A stretch of DNA of 64,000 nucleotides from Paenibacillus albus. Lineage in GTDB: Bacteria > Bacillota > Bacilli > Paenibacillales > Paenibacillaceae. Below are positions 43,783 to 51,617 of this stretch, one piece after another (positions within the stretch are counted from its first letter, which is position 1; the number at the start of each line of letters is the position of its first letter). The stretch lies in NCBI RefSeq assembly GCF_003952225.1, contig NZ_CP034437.1, positions 4,044,501-4,108,500 on the forward strand. The letters run 5' to 3'. The notes under the pieces are model-generated. The model searched no databases and was not told the origin of the DNA. It was given only the letters and a program-made list of their open reading frames with translations. Position numbers and translations under genes: made by a program.

Positions 43783-45180
43783 ATGAAGAAGCTTGCAAGT
43801 ACAGCGTTAACGATGGTTATCGGTGCAGGATTGCTGGCGGGGTGCGGTGCGAATAACAGTTCGGATTCTGCTGCAAACGGCACGAATGCAGGGGATGCGG
43901 CGAATGCTTCAGGAAACAGTAAAGAGCCTAAAGTTGTAACGATCTCCGTTCGCGAGAACACTTGGGGCGCGCGTAAGGATAACTTCCTTGAAGCGCAGAA
44001 ACGTCTCAACGAAGAGTTGAAGTCCGAGAATGTGAAAGTCAACATCGACTGGTGGCCAGGCATTGACGATGACGAGCTCATTCTGCAAGCGCAAGCTGGC
44101 AAAGTGGCAGACGTCTTCATGAACTCCAGCGTCGATATCGGCTGGGAGCGCGATGCAGGTCTCATCCGCGACATCGACTGGCTCAAGGATTCGGCTACCT
44201 TCAAGAATGTACCGGACTCCTACACGAACATTATGAAATATGATGGCCATTATTATGGCGCTATTCAAGATATGGATGCATCCCCGGTCTTCATTAGCCG
44301 CAAAGCGCTTGAAGGCATTGGCTGGACGAAGGATCAGATCGACGGCTTGAAAGCAAAGGTAGACAAGGGCGAATTTACATTCGAAGAGCTCGTGAATCTT
44401 GCAGATGAAGCGAAGAAGAAGAATCTCGTCAAAGTCGGCTTTGCAGTGGAAGATACGCGTTTCGAAGGCTGGAACTACGCGTTTGGCGTTTACAACTACG
44501 ATGCAGCTTCCAATAAGCTGGTGCTATCGAACAAAGCGAAGGACGTTTACAGCTTCTGGTCCGATGCAGTGAAACGCGGCGTTATTTCTGAAGGTATCGC
44601 AGATGTCGATACGGACAAAGCGGCCCCAATGTTCGTGAAAGGCGAGATTTTCGCAGAGTTTGCCCGTACAGAGTTCTACTCCATGATGCGTGAGGCAAAT
44701 GGAATGAAGGATGATATCCAAGGCTATGACAAATGGTTTAACGATAATGTGATCTGGATTCCGGTTCCTTCTGCAGAGAAAGGCGGCAAGCCCGTATCGT
44801 ACAGCAACCCTGCCATGATCTTCGTCGGTCCAACAGTTGACGATGCCAAAATGCCGTATGTGGAGCGTCTGATCGAGCATGTGCTTGACCCTGATCTTCA
44901 AATCAACCATACGATCGCAAGCGGCAAGCTGCCTGTAACGCCAGAAGCACAAGAAGATCCGCGTTTCAAAGAAATGTCGTTCTATAAGGATCACGCGTAT
45001 CTCGTTGACTTCACGAAGACTCGCCCGGCACTTCCTGACTATGCCACATTCGTTAAGGGCTACACGCTTGGCGTTGATGCGATTCTGACAAAAGGCAAGT
45101 CTGCTGACGAAGCGTTCGATTACTTCAGTAAAGAAGTCAAACAGAACGTACCGGCTGACCATGTTGAGATCGAGAAATAA
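43783..45180 (+). CDS. ABC transporter substrate-binding lipoprotein, family 1
   Basis: 465 residues. Lipoprotein signal with lipobox LLAGC (Cys at residue 21), a short Ser/Ala/Asn linker, then a family 1 solute-binding domain (VTISVRENTWGARKDNF, WWPGIDDDELILQAQAGKVADVF). It would bind the locus substrate outside the membrane and hand it to the two permeases that follow. Sequence class is the sugar/polyol type, not the classical phosphonate PhnD or PhnS type. GGAGGAAC lies before the ATG. It is the first gene of the second transcription block. Confidence 0.9.
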   Translation: MKKLASTALTMVIGAGLLAGCGANNSSDSAANGTNAGDAANASGNSKEPKVVTISVRENTWGARKDNFLEAQKRLNEELKSENVKVNIDWWPGIDDDELILQAQAGKVADVFMNSSVDIGWERDAGLIRDIDWLKDSATFKNVPDSYTNIMKYDGHYYGAIQDMDASPVFISRKALEGIGWTKDQIDGLKAKVDKGEFTFEELVNLADEAKKKNLVKVGFAVEDTRFEGWNYAFGVYNYDAASNKLVLSNKAKDVYSFWSDAVKRGVISEGIADVDTDKAAPMFVKGEIFAEFARTEFYSMMREANGMKDDIQGYDKWFNDNVIWIPVPSAEKGGKPVSYSNPAMIFVGPTVDDAKMPYVERLIEHVLDPDLQINHTIASGKLPVTPEAQEDPRFKEMSFYKDHAYLVDFTKTRPALPDYATFVKGYTLGVDAILTKGKSADEAFDYFSKEVKQNVPADHVEIEK

Positions 45181-45294
45181 TCGCAGCAGTTGATGCAAGT
45201 AAAGAAGAGGCGCTTAAAGGGGTTACAATTTCGTACGAGCCTCAAGGCGCCTCTTGATTTAGTTAAAGCGAAGGAAGCAGGTGTACATTCACCC

Positions 45295-46266
45295 ATGAGC
45301 CAATTGGAAGCTGCCGCTATGAAACCGAATGCGCATGTAACTGCAGCGAGAGCAATTCCCTATAAGAAGCCGCTGCGCAAAATCCTCTATCCGTATCTAT
45401 TCATTGCACCGTTCTCTGTGCTTGTACTCGTATTCTTCATTTTGCCTGCCGTAGCGACGATTGGTATGTCATTTACCGATCTGAACGCTTCGATGAAGCT
45501 GCATTTTATCGGCCTGACAAACTTTAAGCGGATTTTCATGGACTATAATCTTCCGCAAATTCTGACCCATACGGCGGTATTCGCAATATTGTCGCTGGTC
45601 ATTTCGATGCTGTTTGCGCTAGTTATTTCGATCGCAACGCAATATTTTCTCAAAGGCAAGGTTTCTGCAGTCATCTATCGTGTGCTATGGCTCATTCCGA
45701 GCATCATTCCGTCCGTCGTCTACGTTACGTTCTGGAAATATGTATTCGACCCGACAGATGGCGGATTTCTCAATCGTGTCCTGGCAGGAATGGGCGTCAT
45801 CTCGGAGCCGCTGTCTTGGTTCACGAAGGGTGCTATGGCGATTATCATACTGGCGACAATCGTCTCGACGATCTCCGGCGGCATGATTCTGCTCTCGGCA
45901 GCGATTAATTCGATACCGGAAGACCTGTATAAAGCGGCGCGCGTAGATGGGGCAAGCGAGAAGTCAGTCATCTTCAAAATCATCCTGCCAACGCTCAGAT
46001 GGCCACTCATGTACATCACGATCTCTGATCTGATCGGCTTCGTGTCATCGTACTTCTTCATTATGCTGCTCACGCAGGGCGGTCCCATGCGAGATACGAC
46101 AACGCTGTCGTTGTATGCATTCCAGCAAGCGTTCAACTTGAAGTATTACGGCTATGGCGCAGCAATCTCGATGCTTGTCGTGGTGATCTCGTTCGTGCTG
46201 ACGATGCTGCTTATCCGTTTGTTTGATTTTGACCAGCTTATTAAACCGTCCCGGATCGAGGACTAA
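45295..46266 (+). CDS. ABC transporter permease, MalF-type (CUT1)
   Basis: 323 residues from the ATG at 45295, six membrane helices, EAA loop YKAARVDGASEKSVIFKIILP (about 207-227). The frame is open from 45190 (TTG) or 45193 (ATG) and would add about 35 basic residues, but no ribosome site is present there; AGGTG lies ahead of 45295 at rather long spacing. The true start is therefore uncertain. It forms a heterodimer with the next permease. Confidence 0.85.
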   Translation: MSQLEAAAMKPNAHVTAARAIPYKKPLRKILYPYLFIAPFSVLVLVFFILPAVATIGMSFTDLNASMKLHFIGLTNFKRIFMDYNLPQILTHTAVFAILSLVISMLFALVISIATQYFLKGKVSAVIYRVLWLIPSIIPSVVYVTFWKYVFDPTDGGFLNRVLAGMGVISEPLSWFTKGAMAIIILATIVSTISGGMILLSAAINSIPEDLYKAARVDGASEKSVIFKIILPTLRWPLMYITISDLIGFVSSYFFIMLLTQGGPMRDTTTLSLYAFQQAFNLKYYGYGAAISMLVVVISFVLTMLLIRLFDFDQLIKPSRIED

Positions 46267-46292
46267 TCCACTCCCGAATGAAGGTGAAACGT

Positions 46293-47123
46293 ATGTCTAC
46301 CAGTACACTTAAGAAAGCGCTCGTCCAAACATATATGACGCTGTTTACGCTGCCGATTATTGCGATGATCGTCTGGTACTTCCTTGCGGCGACGACGAAT
46401 TTCACGACACATGAATTCTCGCTGGAGAACTTTGCGTTCTTCAAGGAGCCGGTCGAATACGCCGGTGTGAAGCTGCCGATGATCTGGTCGATCGTACTGA
46501 ATACGATTGTTTATTCGCTCCTTATTGTCGTTATCGAAGTAGGCATCTCGGTGCCGACGGCGTATGCGTTCTCAAGGCTCGACTTCAAAGGGAAGCGCGC
46601 TGCGATGAAGTTTCTTTTCCTGATGCGTGCTTTTCCCGGCATTACGCTCATTATTGCGACCTTCTTCATCCTTGTGAAGATGGATCTCGTCAATACGTAT
46701 CTTGGCGTCATTCTCGTTGCGATTACCGGCTCGCTGCCAGGACGGGTCTACATTATGAAAGGCTTCTTCGATGAAGTGCCGTGGGATATCGAATGGGCGG
46801 CCATGGTTGATGGTACGACGCGATACGGTGCGTTCAAGAAAGTGCTCGTACCCTATGTGCTGTCAGGTATCGGAGCAATCTCCGTGTTTGCTTTTCTCGG
46901 TGCGTACGGCGAATGGTTCCTGTTTAAGCTGCTCATCTTCAATGACGACATGATGACCTTGGCCGGCTACTTGTCGAAGCTGGTTACGAAAGAGAATCAG
47001 ATTATCAATTACGGCCTGATCACCGCGATCGGCCTGTTCTATACGCTTCCGGTCATTGTGTTCTATATCTTCACACAGAAGCTGTTTATGAAGGTCAACA
47101 TGGGAGGCGCGAAACAAGTATGA
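46293..47123 (+). CDS. ABC transporter permease, MalG-type (CUT1)
   Basis: 276 residues with six membrane helices; EAA loop EWAAMVDGTTRYGAFKKVLVP (about 163-183). The ATG at 46293 follows AAGGTGAAAC; an ATG at 46278 would contain that site. Only four bases overlap with the following ATPase gene (ATGA), so both are coupled. It is the second channel subunit of the locus importer. Confidence 0.88.
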   Translation: MSTSTLKKALVQTYMTLFTLPIIAMIVWYFLAATTNFTTHEFSLENFAFFKEPVEYAGVKLPMIWSIVLNTIVYSLLIVVIEVGISVPTAYAFSRLDFKGKRAAMKFLFLMRAFPGITLIIATFFILVKMDLVNTYLGVILVAITGSLPGRVYIMKGFFDEVPWDIEWAAMVDGTTRYGAFKKVLVPYVLSGIGAISVFAFLGAYGEWFLFKLLIFNDDMMTLAGYLSKLVTKENQIINYGLITAIGLFYTLPVIVFYIFTQKLFMKVNMGGAKQV

Positions 47124-48259
47124 TTACACTTAAAAATATTGTGAAAGCTTACGATGTCAAACGCGGAAGCGGAGGCAGCGACGGCAGCAGCGGCAATGCA
47201 GTAGACGGCCTTGATCTTGAAATTAAAAAAGGCGAGTTCGTGGCGCTGCTCGGACCGTCCGGCTGCGGCAAGACGACGACGCTGATGATGCTGGCGGGGC
47301 TGCTGAAGCCTACATCCGGCGAAATCTACTTCGGCGAACGGCTGGTTAACCATGTCGAGCCGAAGGACCGCAATATTGGCATGGTATTCCAATCCTATGC
47401 GCTTTACCCGCACTTAACCGTGCGCGACAATATCGCATTCCCGCTGCGCGAGCGCAAAATGCCAAAGCCAGCCGCATTCGAACGGGCAAAGGAGATCAGC
47501 CGGATCGTCCAGATCGACCATCTGCTCGACCGCAAGCCGGCGCAGCTATCCGGCGGGCAGCAGCAGCGCGTTGCGATGGCGCGCGCACTGGCGAAGAATC
47601 CGGAAATTCTGCTCCTCGATGAGCCGATGTCCAACCTCGACGCGAGGCTGAAGCTCGATGTGCGCGATGAGATTCGCAAGCTGCAGCGCGAGCTGGGCGT
47701 AACGACGATTATCGTTACGCATGATCAAGAAGAGGCGCTGGCGATCTCGGATCGTGTCGCGATCTTGAACGGCGGCAAGATTCAGCAATACGCACCTCCA
47801 CATGAGCTGTTCAGTCAGCCCGTTAATCTGTTCGTGGCGAGCTTCCTTGGAAATCCGCCGATGAACCTGATTCCAGGCAGCATCAAGCAGGATTCGAACG
47901 GGATCCAGTCCATTGTGACCAAGGGCTTCAGCTATACGATTCCGGCAACCCGCCAGCTGTCAGCCGAGCATATCGGCAAAGCCGTGCAATTCGGCATTCG
48001 TCCGCATGATATTTCTTTAACTGGCGTTTCAGATCCAGAGGCGATTCCGATGCGAGTGGATCTGATTGAGCATCTCGGCAGCGGCAAGCTGGTCAAGCTC
48101 ATTGATCCTGCACATCAATTGAATAGCATGATCCGCCTGCTGACAGACAACGAGAACGCAGTGAGCAGCGGCGATACCGTCTACATGCGTATTCGCGGCG
48201 ACAAGTTCCATTTGTTCGATGAGACGAATAACGGCTCCAATTTGATGCAATACCGCTAG
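47120..48259 (+). CDS. ABC transporter ATP-binding protein, MsmK/UgpC/MalK type
   Basis: 379 residues. Walker A GPSGCGKTTT (about 48-57), signature LSGGQQQRVAMARAL, Walker B ILLLDEPMSNLDAR and His-loop IVTHDQEEA are intact, with a C-terminal TOBE region (FGIRPHDISL). Unusual is a Gly/Ser-rich insert RGSGGSDGSSG at about residues 15-25, between the first two strands, where MalK proteins have a short A-loop turn. The importer here has its own ATPase, unlike the one at 18.7 kb. Confidence 0.92.
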   Translation: MITLKNIVKAYDVKRGSGGSDGSSGNAVDGLDLEIKKGEFVALLGPSGCGKTTTLMMLAGLLKPTSGEIYFGERLVNHVEPKDRNIGMVFQSYALYPHLTVRDNIAFPLRERKMPKPAAFERAKEISRIVQIDHLLDRKPAQLSGGQQQRVAMARALAKNPEILLLDEPMSNLDARLKLDVRDEIRKLQRELGVTTIIVTHDQEEALAISDRVAILNGGKIQQYAPPHELFSQPVNLFVASFLGNPPMNLIPGSIKQDSNGIQSIVTKGFSYTIPATRQLSAEHIGKAVQFGIRPHDISLTGVSDPEAIPMRVDLIEHLGSGKLVKLIDPAHQLNSMIRLLTDNENAVSSGDTVYMRIRGDKFHLFDETNNGSNLMQYR

Positions 48260-48297
48260 CAGCCAGCATAAAGTTAAGATCGGGGAGGACATGCGAG

Positions 48298-49659
48298 ATG
48301 GAACTAAGCCGTGAACAAGGCGATATTAACTTAACGGATTCACGCAGCAGCTATTGGGCACGCAATCTGTCTGAGCAAGCGAGAGTCATTTTCGAGGAAG
48401 ACAGCAAGTACTTCCTGCACCAGAGCTTGTCCACGCCTGTGCTGAATGTGCTGTCGAAGGCGGAAGGCATTCATATCTACGATATGGAAGGTCGCCCGTA
48501 TATCGATATGCACGGCAATGGGGTACACAATGCAGGCTTCAATAATGATGAGGTCATTGAAGCCGTTATCTCCGCGCTGCGTGAGAAGAATACATTCACG
48601 CCACGTCGCTATACGAATGAGCATGCCGTTGCGCTAGCGAAGAAGCTTGTTGAGATTTCGCCGGAAGGGCTGGATCGTGTCCTGTTTGCACCTGGAGGCT
48701 CGGAAGCGATTGAGATGGCCATCATGCTTGCGAAGCAGGTAACCGGCAAGTGGAAGACCATTTCCTTCTGGGACTCTTATCACGGCAACGGGTTTCAAGC
48801 GTCCAGCGTCGGTGGAGAGCATCTGTTCAAAGCGGGCAACGGTCCGATGATGCCTGGTGCTCTTCATGTAGAATTCCCGAACTACTACCGCAATCCGTGG
48901 GGATTGTCGTCCCCAGAAGCGATAGATAATGAAATTATTCGCCAGATGGAGCTGCTCTTCGAGAAAGAAGGGGAGATCGCCTGCGTGATTGGCGAACCGA
49001 TTTCGGCAACGCCTATCGTACCAAGCAGCCAATTCTGGGAACGTGTGAAGACGCTCTGTCATAAGCACGGTGCACTGCTCATCTTCGATGAAATCATTGA
49101 AGGCTTCGGGCGGACCGGTCGCATGTTCGCTTGTGAGCATAGTGTCACTCCGGATGTTTTGGTGCTTGGAAAGTCGTTAGGAGGGGGCGTGCTGCCATTC
49201 GCAGGCATTCTCACCCATGAGAAATATAATGTGCTTCAACATCGTTCCATTGGACACTTCACCCATGAGAAGAACGGTCTCTGTGCAGCAGCTGGCCTTG
49301 CGATGATTGAATCCATCGAACGCAGCGAGCTCGTGGCGCAGGCAGAGCGCATCGGCCGCTTCACGCTCGATTGGCTCGAAGCGATGCGCTGCCGCAGGAA
49401 GCTCGTCGGCCATATTGGCGGCGTCGGCCTGCATATCGGCATAGAGCTCGTGAAGGATCAGGTGACGAAGGAGAAAGCCATCCGGGAAGCAGAAGCGGTC
49501 ATGTACATGGCGATGGAGCGCGGCGTAGCATTCAAGATCATTGAGGGCAACGTGATAACGCTTCGTCCTTCGCTCGTCATTACCGAAGTGCAGATGCAGT
49601 GGGCATTGGAACAAATCGAGCACTGCATTGCGCAAGTCGAAGAAGGACACTATTACTAG
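48298..49659 (+). CDS. Class-III PLP-dependent enzyme, PbfA-like, paralogue 2
   Basis: 453 residues, homologous over its whole length to the 42.2 kb enzyme: GDINLTDSRSSYW, YFLHQSLSTPVLNV, DMHGNGVHNAGF, RRYTN, then APGGSEAIEMA, LIFDEIIEGFGRTG and PLP Lys in VLGKSLGGG. It differs in the loop around residues 170-215 (FPNYYRNPWGLSSPEA), where substrate contacts are likely. Two copies imply two related substrates or successive steps. GGGGAGGAC precedes the ATG. It lies between the importer ATPase and the regulator. An aminotransferase role is the alternative to a lyase. Confidence 0.8.
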   Translation: MELSREQGDINLTDSRSSYWARNLSEQARVIFEEDSKYFLHQSLSTPVLNVLSKAEGIHIYDMEGRPYIDMHGNGVHNAGFNNDEVIEAVISALREKNTFTPRRYTNEHAVALAKKLVEISPEGLDRVLFAPGGSEAIEMAIMLAKQVTGKWKTISFWDSYHGNGFQASSVGGEHLFKAGNGPMMPGALHVEFPNYYRNPWGLSSPEAIDNEIIRQMELLFEKEGEIACVIGEPISATPIVPSSQFWERVKTLCHKHGALLIFDEIIEGFGRTGRMFACEHSVTPDVLVLGKSLGGGVLPFAGILTHEKYNVLQHRSIGHFTHEKNGLCAAAGLAMIESIERSELVAQAERIGRFTLDWLEAMRCRRKLVGHIGGVGLHIGIELVKDQVTKEKAIREAEAVMYMAMERGVAFKIIEGNVITLRPSLVITEVQMQWALEQIEHCIAQVEEGHYY

Positions 49660-49680
49660 CCCGCTATAGTTTGCTATAAT
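49653..49680 (+). promoter_or_regulatory. Candidate promoter for the deoR-type regulator
   Basis: TTACTA-N16-TATAAT overlaps the end of the preceding PLP gene and lies 35 bases before the GTG. It would allow separate expression of the regulator. Confidence 0.45.
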
Positions 49681-49714
49681 TAATGCAATGAAGAATTAAC
49701 AGGGGGGTAAACGG

Positions 49715-50497
49715 GTGTCCCTTGCAGGAGAAGAGCGGAAGAGAAGCATCATCGCAATGCTTGGCGAGCATGGCAAAGTGAACGTAAGCGAGCTGTCCCG
49801 CCATTTCGAGGTGTCAACGGAAACGATTCGCCGTGATCTTGATGAGCTCGAGAAGGACAATAAGCTGAAGAAGGTCTATGGCGGCGCGGTTAAGCACAAA
49901 CCGGATATCGAGCTCGCTTATTCAGAGCGTGAGATTATTCATGCCGAGGAGAAGCGAATCATCGGAGACTTAGCTGCGAATTTAATAGATGACAATGACG
50001 TGATCGTCATCGACGAGGGCAGCACTGCGATGCAGATGCTGCATTGCCTTGATGGCAAGCGGAACTTGACGATCTTCGTCTGTTCGATTCCGACGTTAAC
50101 GCTGCTGATTGACTATTATAATCGAGGTTCTTATGACGGCAAGATCATCTTCATCGGCGGTGAAGTAAATCCGAAGCATCTTCGTGTCTCAGGACCGATC
50201 GCTGAGAAAATCATGGAGGACTTCTACGTGAACAAGTCGTTCATCTCCGTTGACGGCGTGTCGCTTACGAATGGCCTCACAAGCTACGATTACGATCGTG
50301 CGTTGTTTACGCGCAAGCTGATCCGCAGTGCGGAGACCGTCATTGCGCTGGCGGACGAGTCCAAGATCGGCAAGCGGACAGTCGCGAAGATCGCCGAGCT
50401 TGCCGGAGTCCGGTATGTAGTCTCGAATATCCCTCCGCCGAGCGACTGGCAGCAGGGGCTGCAAGATTTAGGCATATCGTGGATTCACCCGAAATAG
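49715..50497 (+). CDS. DeoR/GlpR family transcriptional regulator of the PHP/PLP locus
   Basis: 260 residues. N-terminal winged helix: GKVNVSELSRHFEVSTETIR then RDLDELEKDNKLKKVYGGAV. The C-terminal DeoRC domain has VIDEGSTAMQMLH and GPIAEKIMEDFYVNKSF, the expected effector pocket for a phosphorylated small molecule. The start is GTG at 49715 after AGGGGGG. As the last gene of the locus it is the likely repressor, and the repeated GTTYAATATTGTT element is the best candidate for its site. It is only moderately similar to the DeoR protein at 5.7 kb. Confidence 0.88.
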   Translation: MSLAGEERKRSIIAMLGEHGKVNVSELSRHFEVSTETIRRDLDELEKDNKLKKVYGGAVKHKPDIELAYSEREIIHAEEKRIIGDLAANLIDDNDVIVIDEGSTAMQMLHCLDGKRNLTIFVCSIPTLTLLIDYYNRGSYDGKIIFIGGEVNPKHLRVSGPIAEKIMEDFYVNKSFISVDGVSLTNGLTSYDYDRALFTRKLIRSAETVIALADESKIGKRTVAKIAELAGVRYVVSNIPPPSDWQQGLQDLGISWIHPK

Positions 50498-50515
50498 ATA
50501 TCGTAAGGACGAATA

Positions 50516-50558
50516 AGCTCCCTGTGTGTAAGCAGCTCAAACACAGAGAGCTTTTTTT
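50516..50558 (+). terminator. Intrinsic terminator of the PHP/PLP locus
   Basis: AGCTCCCTGTGTG pairs with CACAGAGAGCT (one mismatch), followed by TTTTTTT. Confidence 0.85.
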
Positions 50559-50629
50559 GACGTTATTGTTATTGTCTCGACCTTAGAACAAATGTTCGCC
50601 TCTCGCAAATTCCCCACTTTGTTCGCATT

Positions 50630-50662
50630 AAAAAAACAAGCTGTCGGTACATCGGCAGCTTG
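50630..50662 (-). terminator. Intrinsic terminator for the small minus-strand membrane gene
   Basis: CAAGCTG / CAGCTTG with an internal CGG..CCG extension; on the minus strand a run of seven T follows the stem. Confidence 0.8.
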
Positions 50663-50713
50663 CTTCAAAAAATAGCATGGGATTGTGAGTTCTTTAGGTG
50701 TTCGCGTATCCGT

Positions 50714-51004
50714 TTACAATTTGTTCTTGAGGTCCATGAAATACTTGAACACAACTCCGAATGCTCCGACATAATACGCGGTTAACATAATCCAACCGGA
50801 AGTGTCGAAGGACGCATCCATGTTCGCCATTAAGAATAATGGGAGCACGTAGTACATCATGTCTTTCAGATACATGGTGAACATCTCGCTAGTCATGCTG
50901 CCTGCCATCAGTCCTTTGTAGAGACCGAGCAGAAAGTTCAGACCCATCATGCCAAGAACAACCCACATGGAATATTGCATCCAATCTGTAAGTGCAAATG
51001 TCAT
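50714..51004 (-). CDS. Small membrane protein of unknown function
   Basis: 96 residues with three hydrophobic segments (about 10-32, 45-60, 66-88) and a basic tail (KYFMDLKNKL). It recalls phage-type holins in size and layout, but no phage genes are nearby and I do not assign a function. GGGGAGGTG at good spacing and a dedicated terminator support it as a real gene. Seven Met in the first 50 residues is unusual. Confidence 0.7.
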   Translation of the reverse strand: MTFALTDWMQYSMWVVLGMMGLNFLLGLYKGLMAGSMTSEMFTMYLKDMMYYVLPLFLMANMDASFDTSGWIMLTAYYVGAFGVVFKYFMDLKNKL

Positions 51005-51169
51005 TTAGAATCACCTCCCCCTGAGGAAGAGTGTTAGTGCATACGTTATCATATGTGAGATCGTCCGAAGGGGTATGGGATAACGTCCTAAATGATGGAA
51101 AAAGAAACTTTGTTTGGGCAGGAGTCGTATATGCTTTCAAATCCCTTTACAGAGGTGGCGAGAGTCATG

Positions 51170-51457
51170 GAATCGAACAAAATCATTTCGGCATTATGTT
51201 ATTTCAGTATCTTCTTCGCGGGCTTCATCGTACCGGTAGTCATCTACTTCGTAACGAACGATTATGAAGTGAAGCAGCATGCGAAACGCGCGCTCTTCTC
51301 TCATCTCATCCCTATGATCGCGATACCTCTGTTCTTCGTTGCGATTTTCGGAGGGCACGTTGGAGCAATTTTGCTCGTAGGACTTCTAGCTGCAGTACTG
51401 GGCTTTTCCGTTGTGATCTGGAATGTCGTGATGGGCATTCGGGTTTTGAGCCGGTAA
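51170..51457 (+). CDS. DUF4870-like small membrane protein
   Basis: 95 residues with three helices. The start IISALCYFSIFFAGFIVPVV and the motif DYEVKQHAKRALFSH match the DUF4870 pattern (Trp/Tyr-rich helices with a conserved VKxHAKxAL). Function is unknown. The ATG at 51170 follows GAGGTGG; an ATG at 51092 in the same frame has only a poor ribosome site and would add 26 polar residues. Monocistronic and followed by a new promoter. Confidence 0.72.
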   Translation, partial: ESNKIISALCYFSIFFAGFIVPVVIYFVTNDYEVKQHAKRALFSHLIPMIAIPLFFVAIFGGHVGAILLVGLLAAVLGFSVVIWNVVMGIRVLSR

Positions 51458-51469
51458 TGAGTTCAGCAT

Positions 51470-51498
51470 TTGACAATATCACGCACGTACAGTAAAGT
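51470..51498 (+). promoter_or_regulatory. SigA promoter of the ArsB/NhaD transporter gene
   Basis: A perfect TTGACA, 17-base spacer and TAAAGT (four of six). It starts a leader of about 110 bases that contains a terminator before the gene. Confidence 0.65.
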
Positions 51499-51543
51499 TA
51501 ATGAAAATTGCTACTCAAATAATTCAATATTGTTTTTACCGGA

Positions 51544-51577
51544 GGAGCCTGCCAACAGCGGGCTCCTTTTCTTTTTT
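51544..51577 (+). terminator. Terminator inside the leader of the ArsB/NhaD gene (possible attenuator)
   Basis: GGAGCC / GGCTCC with loop TGCCAACAGCG, followed by TTTTCTTTTTTT. It lies between the promoter at 51470 and the start at 51618, so it would have to be overridden for expression. It could alternatively only end the DUF4870 transcript. Confidence 0.8.
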
Positions 51578-51617
51578 TAGGTCTTTTACACGCTCATTAT
51601 TACAGGAGGTAACAGTT

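Noticed and set aside
50714-51004. Phage holin
   Set aside because: Size and helices fit loosely, but there are no lysis, tail or integrase genes nearby and no recognisable holin motif.
51522-51533. TTCAATATTGTT as a third DeoR operator
   Set aside because: It matches the 38640 element closely, but sits in an AT-rich leader of an unrelated gene; chance cannot be excluded, so it was not annotated.
51501-51617. Upstream extension of the ArsB/NhaD gene as a leader peptide or longer N-terminus
   Set aside because: There is no ribosome site, it starts near the predicted transcription start and runs through the terminator hairpin; the added residues are unlike the family.
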